A stretch of 18,102 nt of DNA from Ophioceras dolichostomum (GCA_003049485.1 PYST01000539.1:1-18102), one strand, 5' to 3'; shown: positions 9,349 through 18,102, counted from the first letter of the stretch. The notes: generated by a model not told the origin, from the sequence alone. Numbers and translations: made by a program.

Positions 9349-9405
9349 CTGCAGGTCTGTCTGCAGGCCTCACTGCAGGCGGCTAGCGCGTGCCGGCCTG
9401 CAGTG
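9349..9405. repeat. 12-bp-phased CTGCAGG repeats followed by a 10-bp inverted repeat
   Basis: CTGCAGG starts at 9349, 9361 and 9373, exactly 12 bases apart. The last copy is in the left arm CACTGCAGGC (9371-9380), which is matched perfectly by GCCTGCAGTG (9396-9405). Inside, GGC/GCC adds three more pairs with one bulged base. Confidence 0.8.
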
Positions 9406-9473
9406 GGTGGTGGTTGTGGTGGTGACGAGAAGACTCCGACTTACTGGTGACAGCGAACGCAATGGGACAAACA

Positions 9474-9553
9474 AGCCAGCCAGCCAGCCAGAGGCCAGCC
9501 AGCCAGTCAACCGGCCAGCCAGTCAAAGCCACCCAGCCAACCGGCCAGCCAGT
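9474..9553 (+). repeat. CCAG-rich repeat with a duplicated 16-mer
   Basis: CCAG/CCAGC units run from 9474. The 16-mer CAACCGGCCAGCCAGT occurs at 9508-9523 and again at 9538-9553. A similar CCAG-rich tract lies at 17546-17580. Confidence 0.75.
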
Positions 9554-10258
9554 GGCCACCACCCAACCCAAACCCAGTACGGCTGCTGTCCCGGCTTGTG
9601 CTGCCCACCATAGGCATGGTATGCAGGCAGTAGGTAACGAACAGGGCAGTCTTATCCACGAGCAGTGAGGATCACAGCAGCAGGAGCAGCAGCAGCGAGC
9701 AAAACACATCATCATCACTGTCACCCCTGTCTCCGCCCCCGTCGCCACCGCCTCTAGCTAGAGGCAACGCAACAGCAGCATATTCCGTCTTTGGTGCTAC
9801 GCCGACTGCGCGTCCTCCTCCGAGTCTACGTACCAGCACGAGAGAGAACGGACGGAGTGACGATCCGGGTTCCACGTCCAGGTCCATGCGGCATTTTTTT
9901 ATGTTTCAAAACTTCCATGGTTAGTTAGAGCAGGACCACAGCGCAAAAGGCAAATTGGCTCTCTGAAGTTAGATGCATTAGGTGGTAGGTGGTGGTTGTG
10001 CCACCGACATGGCAGAAAGGAGGACTGTTTTGCCTTCTTTCTTTTCCGGGGGAGCTGGGCGAGACAGGTGGACAGCCAGCCAGGCAACCAGGCCCACGGA
10101 CAGGGGAGGACCAAACAGCTGCTAGCTGCCTCCCTTCCTATTTGTAAGCTACCTATTTATCTATAGCCGCCTACCTAGTAGCTATAAAGGTGGTAGGAAC
10201 GGCAAGGAGATGAAAGATGGGACACGGATCAGCTAGAGAGGGCCTTGGCCAAGAAAAA

Positions 10259-10299
10259 CTGGCGCGCCAGCAGTGGCTAGCAGGCTAGTTAGCTAGCCA
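10259..10299. repeat. Palindrome and GCTAGC inverted repeat
   Basis: CTGGCGCGCCAG (10259-10270) is a perfect 12-bp palindrome. It is followed by TGGCTAGC (10274-10281) and its complement GCTAGCCA (10292-10299), ten bases apart. Confidence 0.7.
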
Positions 10300-10413
10300 G
10301 GCCGGAGGGTGGGAGGGGGATGGACAACAGGGCTAGTTGCAGACCAGTCTAGTGGGTGGACGGACGACGGATGACGCAAAAATCGCCTCATACAGTACCA
10401 ACTAGTCCATCAG

Positions 10414-10507
10414 TGCTGGCTTGCCTGCTGGCTTGCTTGCTGGCTTGCTTGCTTGCTGGCTTGCTTGCTTGCTGGCTTGCTTGCTTGCTGGCTTGCTTGC
10501 TGGCGGG
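10414..10507 (+). repeat. GCTT/GCTGG minisatellite with 12- and 16-bp units
   Basis: Units begin TGCTGGCTTGC and have lengths 12, 12, 16, 16, 16, 12 bases, then decay. The two unit lengths differ by one TGCT step, showing slippage of a tetranucleotide inside a longer repeat. Confidence 0.9.
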
Positions 10508-10532
10508 CTGTCTGGCTGGCTGACCAGTTGAA

Positions 10533-10546
10533 GCTAGCATGCTAGC
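10533..10546. repeat. 14-bp perfect palindrome
   Basis: GCTAGCATGCTAGC is fully self-complementary and lies shortly after the minisatellite. Confidence 0.8.
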
Positions 10547-11235
10547 AAGCTAGGTAGTTGGTAGCTAGCTCTTCCAGCTGAGGTAGATCACCTTCCCCCC
10601 CGCCCTGACGTTCGTGTGCTGTTGCGCCGAAAAGCGCGGGACATTCACCCGACCCTTGTCTCGCATTTGCTTGCTTCAATGGTTAGGGAGGTAGGCATTC
10701 CTTGTTTGTCGTGTTGGCGTGCTGGCGTGTTGTCGTGTTGTCCAGTAGTATCTTGCCTAACCTCCTAACTAAAATGAAACAGCAGGCGGTGACGGCGGAG
10801 AAAAGTAAGACATGCAGATAGTCTCTTTTTTTCTCTGTCTCTTTGAAAGACAGGATGGATGGATTGGTTGGATGGTTGTGTGGCCACGCACTCACTCACA
10901 CTTCGACCAACGCCGACGCCACCCGGGGCCGCGTGAGGCGGTAGGAAGCAAAAAGAGACAAGGCAAGACAAGATAGACAAGACAGGCAGACACGGGAAGT
11001 GGACAGATAGAGATAGACAGGCCTACGGCAGGTAGGCAAATAATAGTGGGAGGGTGAGACATGCGAGTTTAGCTGCCTTAGTTTGCGTTGCCGCGTGCTG
11101 CATGTAGAGGGTGTGCCGTAGACAGCCAATGTGTTAGCTCTCTCCGCTGCTGCAATATGTGTGCAGTGTGGTGGTCACTTTGGCGGAGGGATTGGTCAAC
11201 TCGACTCTTTGCCGCCTCGTTCGCCGCTAGCGCCC

Positions 11236-11259
11236 GGTGCCGGTGCCGGTGCCGGCGCC
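11236..11259 (+). repeat. GGTGCC hexamer repeat
   Basis: Three exact GGTGCC copies are followed by GGCGCC. Confidence 0.8.
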
Positions 11260-11331
11260 CCTGGATCCTGAAGAGGTGTTGTCTACAGTCGTTCTTTCAC
11301 TTGAGCGGTCGTGTTAAGACATCCCGTGTTT

Positions 11332-11395
11332 GTCTCTGTCTCTCTCCCGCCCGCTCGCCCTGAGGAGAGACAGAGACACAGAGAGAGAGACAGAG
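11332..11395. repeat. Inverted repeat of GA/CT microsatellite
   Basis: GTCTCTGTCTCTCTCC (11332-11347) faces GGAGAGACAGAGAC (11364-11377) across a 16-base C-rich loop. The arms match except for one extra CT step. Further GA-rich sequence continues to 11395. Confidence 0.75.
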
Positions 11396-12127
11396 GCACG
11401 ACTGCTGATCTAGATCCGGACTTAGATGGGCGGGTTGGACAGGTGGACGGGCGTATGGATGGACGGACGGCTCAGCATCCTGCATGCATGTCTTTCCATC
11501 CCTCTTCTGCTGCTTGCTTGCTTTTGCTTGTTGGTGTCTGCCGTCTCTGTCTGATGTATCACATCCATACATGCCCCATCAACCACCGGAAGGACGGGCT
11601 TGGCTTGAGGAAAGAGATAGATAGATCATCCTAGTTCTCTCTCACAGACCGTGGCGAGCTCAAAGAAGAGAGGGAGTGGCGTTTCAATCTCGGCGGTCCG
11701 AGTCTCGTCGTGAGAGCTGAGAAACAAGAGAAGGAGCAACGGGGTCATTGATGTGTCTCGTTGCCCAGCATATTAAGACCAGGGGCCCTAATTGGCTGGT
11801 CGACGTCCCCACAGGTGCAGATGGAGTGGGGGGACAGGTTGGGGCCCACTGTTTTCCAGCAAAACAGGCCCTCCTCGTGGTGGTGCATGCTCAGAAGGTT
11901 GTTGCAACCCACCATCACCACCATCACTCATCTTGGTGAACTTCATTGTCGTCGACCGGCTGGAAGCTGGCTGGCTGGATGGATGACATCCCCGGTATCA
12001 GTTTATCCTGTGTTACCCCCTCGTCTTCGTTATTTTTCCATCTCCATCTCCGTTGTGTCCTGCGTGCGCTCAAATCTTGCCCTGCTACTTGCTGCTGCCA
12101 ACAAGCATACATGGTCGTACATCCTGA

Positions 12128-12160
12128 GTCCGGATCCAGTCCGGATCCAGTCCGGATCCA
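12128..12160 (+). repeat. 11-bp tandem repeat, three exact copies
   Basis: GTCCGGATCCA is repeated at 12128-12138, 12139-12149 and 12150-12160. Each unit contains two overlapping palindromes, TCCGGA and GGATCC. At 11 bp the units recur at about one helical turn. Confidence 0.9.
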
Positions 12161-12506
12161 GCCCGAACCCCACGAGCGTTTTCTTCTGTTCTGACGTTTT
12201 GCGACATGCCAGCCAGTCAGTCGTCCAGGCAAGTGCCAGCGCGCAGATCGTCGGAGGTGTGGTGACTGAGATAAGATTGATCGGACAGATTGATTTGCTG
12301 GGAGAGCATTTCACAGCTTCGGTCTCAAAAGTCAATCGAGCAGCCCCCGAAGATTGAAGATGAGAGGCTGGAGACTGACAGACCGACTGCTTTTGACTGG
12401 TCCGCACCGTCCGCATCACACAATGGCACACACTATCATCTTGGCCGCCACCGACACCGGCATCGCACACGCTCAATATTTGCCTCAAAGTGCTCAAATC
12501 CTTACA

Positions 12507-12536
12507 GGTATGCACCTCGTGCATACCTCGAGGTGC
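12507..12536 (+). other. Two overlapping, mutually exclusive hairpins
   Basis: Hairpin A pairs GGTATGCAC (12507-12515) with GTGCATACC (12519-12527), a perfect 9-bp stem with a 3-base loop. Hairpin B pairs GCACCTCG (12512-12519) with CGAGGTGC (12529-12536). The stems share bases and cannot both form. No ORF or known RNA family is attached. Confidence 0.6.
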
Positions 12537-12778
12537 AGAAACGCTCCCCACCAACGCCCGCCGTCACCCACTACTTTCTTTTGTATTTCGTACATGGACA
12601 TCAATAGATTGGCATCCATCCCAGGCAAGACGCGGGGGTTGGTTGAGAGGACTGACCGACGAATAAGCTGCATTGCCAAGCGGCCGACAAACCAGCTACA
12701 ACCCAGCTCTACCTACAGCTACAGTACAGCTGCTTGACCAACCTCATGCTTCATTTTGGCCAGCCATCACATCTCCCT

Positions 12779-12836
12779 CACCGTCTCATCTCCATTCGTG
12801 GGAGATGAGGAGATGAGGTAGAGATGAATGACGGTG
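12779..12836 (+). other. Nested inverted repeat
   Basis: The outer arms CACCGTC (12779-12785) and GACGGTG (12830-12836) enclose the inner arms CTCATCTCC (12785-12793) and GGAGATGAG (12801-12809), which have a 7-base loop. The inner region also holds extra GAGATGAG copies. Confidence 0.55.
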
Positions 12837-13457
12837 CGGTACAGCCATCTCATCAGACGATGCGGATACTCTCGGCGTCTCAAATGAAGCCAGCAGAAAA
12901 AAAAAAGAATGGAAAAAAAAAACGACACATCCCTTCAATATTGTTCCCATGCCATTTGATCACAAAATAATTCCCCCGCTTCGTCCCCCCTCCATTTCTC
13001 ATCACTTTCTGCATCCCACTCCGAAGGGGGAAGGGCCAGGCGGTCGGGTTTTGCAAGCATCTGTTACGGTATTGAGGCAAGAAGGCGGGCGGGATAGTCG
13101 GGGTCACAGTCTCATATCTGGACTGGGGGGGTGTGCTCAACCCGTCGGTGTGAAGGGGCTAGGGACCAGGGATGGCAAAGAAAAAAAGGATGCAGGGCTT
13201 GGGGGACAGGAATGCCGCCCTAGTCGGAAATCATTTTCGTCGAATAAATGTGCGCCGATGCTCGCGGCCGTATGCAAGTCGTCGAGATCGAGCTGAGCTC
13301 CAGGCCTGTCTTCGCGTGACTGCAAGGTGCAGACTGCAGAGACCACACACATATGGGCAACGCGTAGGCCAGCACACGCGACCTATCACACGCAGCCCAC
13401 GAGCCGGGTAGCCTGCCTACCCTGCTTCCATTTCCCAGCCCGGGCGACCGAACTTGA

Positions 13458-13727
13458 GTGAGTGAGAAGCGAGCAGCGATGACTGCTCAGCCGAGAGCAA
13501 CCCTTACCACTACCACGGTATTACATGCCAAGCGAGGTCATTGCAGCAGTCAGGTGCTGGGTCCAGCCAGTTGGGGAATGTTCCGTCGTGCAGGGGGGTT
13601 CTCCGAACCGACCCTGCGTCACAGACGAGGCAGTGAGTGGTCATTTATTTAGCCTTGTCAATCACGTTGCGCTCTTTGCCCTTGCTCTTATTCTGTTTAT
13701 TGCTCTCCTCCCACTTCCCTGCGACAG
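13458..13727 (+). other. Two intron-like segments around an 86-base putative exon
   Basis: The first has GTGAGT (13458-13463), branch CTTAC (13503-13507) and TTGCAG ending at 13546. The second has GTGAGT (13633-13638) and a long pyrimidine tract ending in GCGACAG at 13727, without a consensus branch site. The 86 bases between them give no recognisable protein in any frame. Possibly a non-coding transcript, possibly chance. Confidence 0.25.
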
Positions 13728-16630
13728 AAATCTGAGTTGTGATCAATCATCTGTCACAATCTCAACCTTTGAAAGCATTCCCCGGAGCACCAATGCCAAA
13801 CTGCGCATTTCATGGATGACACGGATGGGCTCTCGCGTGCGTGCATGCGTGCGTGCGTGCGGTCGAGGTGTCTGCCAGACGTGGACTTGCGTTGGATGGG
13901 ATTACAGCACTAGATGCACTCCGCGTGGCAGGGCGGCATGGTATTGACAAGTGGTCACCAACGTCAACTTCCACCCATCCACCCGTCTCCCATCCCTCGC
14001 TTCGCTCCGAGCAGATTGCCGATATGGTATCTCTGTTTGGGAAATCTCATCCCTTTCCCCCCATCTCATCTCACCCCATCCTGTCCTATCTTATCCCATG
14101 CCGTTTCCATTCTATCACACATCCAGAGGCTGGCTGTGCTGGGTCTTCCTGCCGCCACCCAGCACATTTGCACAGATGCCCATGCAGCTAGCGACCAGAA
14201 ATTCCAAATTCCCATGACAAGGCTGGCTTAGCGCGGTAACGACGACCAGTCGTTCGGTATGCGACATGTATTCGCTGTGCGGGAACATGAGTTTCTCCGG
14301 CCTGGGACCCAGGATTGGGCCAACCTCGGACATCGTTCGGCTGCGGCTGAACATGACCACTGCAAGCTAATATGCATGACCAGAGTCTGGATATTGGGTG
14401 ATTGAAGATGTTGACAGAGGGCTTTTCCACCCAATCGTTACCAATGGATGGATGGCTAGGGATGGCTGGGGAGGACTGTCTGCTGCATGCTAAGGCGTCT
14501 GTCCCACCACACCTACCAACAACGCACAATACATATATGCAAACACTGACGGGCCAGACACGACAAACCGAATCCTGCCGTCCTCCAAGCTGGCCTTCAT
14601 GGCTGCATCCCTCCACACCAGACTAATTTCACGCTCGAGAAATTCTTCCCGTGACTCCATTGAGAGGGGGGCTGCATAATTTCGCCACCCCGAGCATCAA
14701 GACCGACAGACTTCTGTGTTGCAAGTCGTGTAGTTCTCGAGATCAACGACACCTTCATCTATCTTCTCAATTCTGCACACCCTGGGGTACAGGTCAATAC
14801 GCTAACCAACAGTCATCTCTCAAGCTCTACTGGATGGGGCGAAGTGCGAGGCTAGAGGTCTCCCGAACCCTGTCACCGCCAGTCCCCCCTTCGCACAGAC
14901 AATCAAAGACAACGCTATTGTTGCATTTCCATGTGCAGCTACAGGTTGTGACGGCGGGCGGCACAGGAGCTGGGGCTGCTAATACGCCTCGCCTGGGCCT
15001 AGACCGCCGGCCAAGGACGCTATTTCCCCCCCGCCGCTAGGTGTTGACAGTCGTCCATGAGACCATGGGGAGCCAGCCAACGAGAACGCTCCTTACTCCA
15101 TACGCTGTCAGCACGTCTGCCAGATGCAAGTGACGAAGAGGAAAGATGCATTAGGGCGAATGGAACGGGGTGCATGATGGGCGGTGGCGGGGGTGGTGGT
15201 AGGTATTGCACTTCTGACAGACGGCAGGACAGCTGAAGATGGAGGTAGGAATGGGATGCCCGCACGACGATGGCAAACAACAACCCAAATTACTGCGCAG
15301 GCCACTGGCTATTCTTACCCTTTTTGTGTCTCCAGAGCAGAGAGTCGATGTGTGGATTCGACGGGGACCAGCAGCGACCCCGATCCAGATCCCATCACTG
15401 CTCCCAGGGTGAACCCCCTCGCTCCCTCTCCATTACATCCCATCACAAATTCCACCACACAACACCCTCCCATCTAGTGTGTCACTCCTCACTCCTCGGC
15501 AGCCTGCTCGAAATTCACTCGCCCGGTCCGTGGGTCGGACGGACGAAGGGACTGTATTCCTTTTTCTCTCTCCCTCATGCGCACACGCATGCGCGATACT
15601 CAAGCTAGGACTGGCTGCAGCCGGACCATGAATGGGTGTGGGGTTGGGCAGACACAGACGGTACGGAGAGAGGGGTGCGGCTTGGGAATGGCCATTTTCC
15701 CATGCGGAAAGCTAGGTAGGTAGGATATGTACCCCTCAGCTACCTATCTCGCTAGGGTCAGGTATGTAGCGCTAAGCTTGTCACCGCTCTTGCAGTGTAA
15801 GGTCACATTCGCATATGGTTTCGTTTTCTGTTATGTGCGGTGTGTTTTAGCGTCTCCTTTGTCTTTATTAATTTTATCCCTTCTCGTTCTCGTGGAAAGT
15901 AGGGTTGGTACGCAAGCAGACAGCATGAGGGTACAAGAAACGCCTGCATTGCTCGCACTGCAGCAAGAGCTGCCGGCCGTCTATCCCTTTCCTCTCTCAT
16001 TTATGCACCTGCCACGAACCACCACAGCACGCTGTCCGACCGCTCAACACAAACAACTGTAGCCAACCCACCAACTAAACTCCAACCACCCCCTCCCCCT
16101 TCTTCCCCGCGCTTAAAGGAAATTGTCTGGATACCAACCGGCACTGGCTGGTTCAGTGAGAGAGGACGGTCGGGCGACCCACGCACGCACGTCTCGGAGC
16201 TACAGGACACAGCCATAGTAGGCAGAGATATAGATAGACTTACGGGGAGCGGCCGGCGGGTCCGAGGAGAACCGAGAACCACGATTCTGGATACAGGTAG
16301 GTAGGCAAAAGCACATGTGGGTTTGAGACCCGAGTTCGGATGCAGCACGGTAACTACCTCTCCTATCTACTCTTCCTCGGGAACATATCCTTCCCGTCCA
16401 ACTTGCTTGACCTAACCTATATTCTACCCTTTTGTTAGCATAGATCGGGAGAGAGACGCACACATACTGCACACACCACACACTGAGGAAAGAAATACAC
16501 ACGCTTGCGTGCGTCTTCTGTGTCTCCGAATGGGAGGAACTCCTTCCCTTCTTTTGTGTCCCATCAGTAGTAAGAAGGACTAACGAGAAACCCGAATCAT
16601 CAGGAAAAAACACCGGGAGGCAGAAAAGAC
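13728..16630. other. Gene-free region
   Basis: No supportable coding sequence. It includes a GCGT/GTGC microsatellite at 13835-13861 and C/T-rich + strand blocks at about 13965-14115 and 15395-15480. The open frames are short, overlapping and low-complexity. Confidence 0.45.
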
Positions 16631-16639
16631 GATGGGTAG

Positions 16640-16725
16640 GTAAGTGCCTAAGGAAGAGGTAAGCCTGTGTTTTTTGTTTTTTTGCTTTTTTTTCACGGCA
16701 TCTAAGGGCTGACGCTATTACGCAG
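16640..16725 (+). other. Strong intron-like segment with tandem donors and no ORF
   Basis: Donors GTAAGT (16640-16645) and GTAAGC (16659-16664) lie 19 bases apart. A T-rich tract, branch GCTGAC (16708-16713) and acceptor ACGCAG ending at 16725 follow, with 13 bases from branch A to acceptor. These are the spacing and motifs of a genuine short fungal intron (86 or 67 bp). The flanking exons contain only very short ORFs, so it would be untranslated: the leader of a + strand gene beyond the window or a non-coding RNA. Confidence 0.45.
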
Positions 16726-16917
16726 ACCGAGCTAGAGACTAAAGGGGGGATTCGTGGCGATGTACCGTCCATCCATACACCCCATCAATCGCCATACCCC
16801 ATACCCATTCTTGAGGCGGGAAGTGGGATGACGGCAGGAGCTGACTGCCAGGTCAGAAGAACATCAGTCTGGGGTCTGTCTGTCAGCGCCTATTCTGTCA
16901 GTCATTTTTGCGCACCA

Positions 16918-16945
16918 CCCCCCATCCCCCATCCCAAACCAACCC
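16918..16945 (-). other. Potential G-quadruplex (minus strand) / i-motif (plus strand)
   Basis: Four C runs (6, 5, 3 and 3 bases) on the + strand are separated by 2, 2 and 7 bases, which meets the usual G3+N1-7 rule on the minus strand. Confidence 0.6.
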
Positions 16946-17003
16946 AGTACCAATCGACTAGTAGGCTAGAAGAGCCTGTGCGCTAGACAGCCAAGAATAG
17001 GTC

Positions 17004-17033
17004 AAGAGGAGAAGAGAGGAGAAGAGAGGAGAG
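17004..17033 (+). repeat. Purine-rich 10-bp repeat
   Basis: GAAGAGAGGA is repeated at 17011-17020 and 17021-17030 within a longer GA run. Confidence 0.75.
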
Positions 17034-17253
17034 CCTCGGGGCAGCAATGGCCGACCTGCCGTCTCTATCGTCCAGAGTCACAACACGGTCTCGGTTATCC
17101 TTTCAGGACTGGAGGGAATAGATGACGGCAGGGTACGGGATGACGGCCCATCCCATCCCACGTCTCCTCAACCTCCTTAGCGGAAACCAACACCACCAAG
17201 CCCAAGATCCGTGTCTCCCTCCCTTCCTCCATTTATCTCCATCGTTCCTCTAT

Positions 17254-17319
17254 CCTCCGTCCGCTGCCCGCCTCTCCTCCGTCCGCTGCCCGCCTCTCCT
17301 CCGTCCGCTGCCCGCCTCT
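17254..17319 (+). repeat. 22-bp tandem repeat, three exact copies
   Basis: A pyrimidine-rich 22-base unit, beginning CCTCCGTCCGC and ending CCGCCTCT, is repeated without change at 17254-17275, 17276-17297 and 17298-17319. Identity of the copies suggests recent duplication. It sits in a C/T-rich block that could be a promoter or leader. Confidence 0.92.
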
Positions 17320-17627
17320 CCTCTCGCTCTCCCTCCCCCGCCCGGTCCGGCGATAATGTACGTAGTAGTACGGATGGATGGATGTGATGTAGTGTAGTAG
17401 GTATATTAACATGGGTAGGGAATATCCTGGTTTACCATCGTGACACGACGAAAATGGGTAATGGGCTTTTTACCAATGAAGACCTGCATACCTGATCTAG
17501 TACCTACTACTAATGCTATACACGTCGTACACCGTCCGTCCGCTCAGCCAGCTAGCCAGCCAGTCAAGCCAGCCAACCAGTAGACAAGGCACAACGGCGC
17601 CGCGGGGAACATGACATGGAGAGGGAC

Positions 17628-17647
17628 TGATGTGATGTGATGTGATG
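17628..17647 (+). repeat. TGATG tandem repeat
   Basis: Four exact copies of the pentamer TGATG. Confidence 0.85.
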
Positions 17648-17815
17648 GGAGAGTAATGGGAGAGAGGAGGGGGGAAAAGAGTTTCGCTGTTTGCTACCCA
17701 CACACAAGAATCAACGTCACGGGAACGCGCAGGTTTTTTTCTCCCGCTCTATTTAATATCAGATGTGCAACTGTGGCTTGCATGCTAATATAGAAGTTGG
17801 TGTTGGCGCCGCCGC

Positions 17816-17881
17816 GTGAGTGAGCGTTATTTCCCGCCTCCCTGTCACTCTCGCTCCCTTCCTCCCCTCTTTTACATGCAG
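17816..17881 (+). other. Intron-like segment near the right end (66 bp)
   Basis: Donor GTGAGT (17816-17821), a long pyrimidine tract and acceptor ACATGCAG ending at 17881. No consensus branch CTNAC was seen. With the segment at 16640-16725 it could belong to one spliced + strand leader, but the link is speculative. Confidence 0.3.
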
Positions 17882-18102
17882 TCAGTCCAATCCCACATCT
17901 CATCTCACACGCTAGGTAGAGAAAAGAGAGCGAGCGGTGATGACAGGCGACTCCAAAGCTACATGGGGAAGCTGGGGAGGCAGGCAAGCAGACAGACAGA
18001 CAGACAGGCCGACACACAGGCTGGCAGGCAGGCGAAACCAACATCGGGCCAAAAAAAAGGATCAGGACTGGAGCCAAAAACCATTTACGTGCTTTCACGG
18101 AC

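Larger units (their letters stand above)
8621..13457. other. Right gene-free region, first half
   Basis: No coding sequence could be supported. The longest open frames (11761-12357 on +, 12030-12554 on -) overlap each other in opposite directions and show no domain. The region is rich in CCAG, GCTT and GCTAGC motifs, microsatellites and inverted repeats listed separately. Between about 10009 and 11060 the + strand is G/A/T-rich. Confidence 0.5.
17320..18102. other. Right end of the window, no gene seen
   Basis: No supportable coding sequence. It contains GGAT and GTAG short repeats near 17366-17400, a CCAG-rich tract (17546-17580) and a CAGA/CAGG microsatellite (17985-18032). The 134-codon minus-strand frame at 17694-18098 is made largely of the repeat (Cys/Pro/Val runs) and is not a credible gene. 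Confidence 0.45.

Noticed and set aside
9918..9990. Segment resembling a tRNA D arm (GGTTAGTTAGAGCA)
   Set aside because: No T arm or matching acceptor stem at the required distance.
10009..11060. Low frequency of CAT on the + strand, hinting at a minus-strand leader
   Set aside because: The depletion is mild, CAT still occurs about seven times, and no minus-strand coding region lies to the left.
11761..12554. Overlapping open frames of 198 codons (+) and 174 codons (-)
   Set aside because: They oppose each other, include the 11-bp satellite and the hairpins, and show no domain or splice-linked continuation.
16200..16772. 190-codon minus-strand frame starting with ATG
   Set aside because: No recognisable domain. 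Its Lys-rich part is the complement of a T tract, and it overlaps a better + strand intron signal. I would reconsider it only with a protein match or transcript.
1..18102. Mobile elements, CRISPR arrays, telomeric repeats or secondary-metabolite cluster genes
   Set aside because: No transposase, reverse transcriptase, long terminal repeats, spaced identical repeats, TTAGGG runs or biosynthetic domains were seen.

Overview
The window looks like nuclear DNA of a filamentous ascomycete (Pezizomycotina, probably a Sordariomycete). The introns are short (102 and 128 bp), run GT..AG and carry the fungal branch site GCTAAC. The one recognisable protein is a fungal TALE homeodomain factor, its codons are G/C-rich at third positions, and the flanks are full of C/T tracts and simple repeats typical of such genomes.

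Only one protein gene can be supported. It is a three-exon TALE (KN-type) homeobox transcription factor on the + strand, with its coding region joined from 6553-6777, 6906-7878 and 7981-8249 (488 residues from the first ATG). It has a low-complexity N-terminal half with a His/Gln/Pro tract and a complete homeodomain near residues 353-415. The second intron cuts the homeodomain codons just before the recognition helix.

About 1.5 kb directly upstream (about 5010-6552) reads as a long 5' leader. It is C/T-rich and contains only four ATG triplets. Two of these lie inside a probable leader intron (6315-6549), and the other two open very short upstream ORFs (9 codons at 5426, 3 codons at 6255). The gene therefore probably makes a long, translationally tuned mRNA. 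The A/T-rich stretch from 8250 to about 8620 is the likely 3' UTR.

The rest, about 5 kb on the left and 9.5 kb on the right, holds no coding sequence I can support. It contains microsatellites and minisatellites (4434-4860, 9349-9553, 10414-10524, 12128-12160, 17254-17319), inverted repeats (3377-3405, 9371-9405, 11332-11377, 12507-12536, 12779-12836), a potential G-quadruplex strand (16918-16945), and a few sites with convincing splice signals but no ORF (16640-16725, 17816-17881, 13458-13727). The last group may mark untranslated exons of a gene beyond the right edge, or non-coding transcripts. I see no mobile element, CRISPR array, rRNA or convincing tRNA. The window reads as one developmental-type regulator in a large regulatory or non-coding domain, not a gene cluster.
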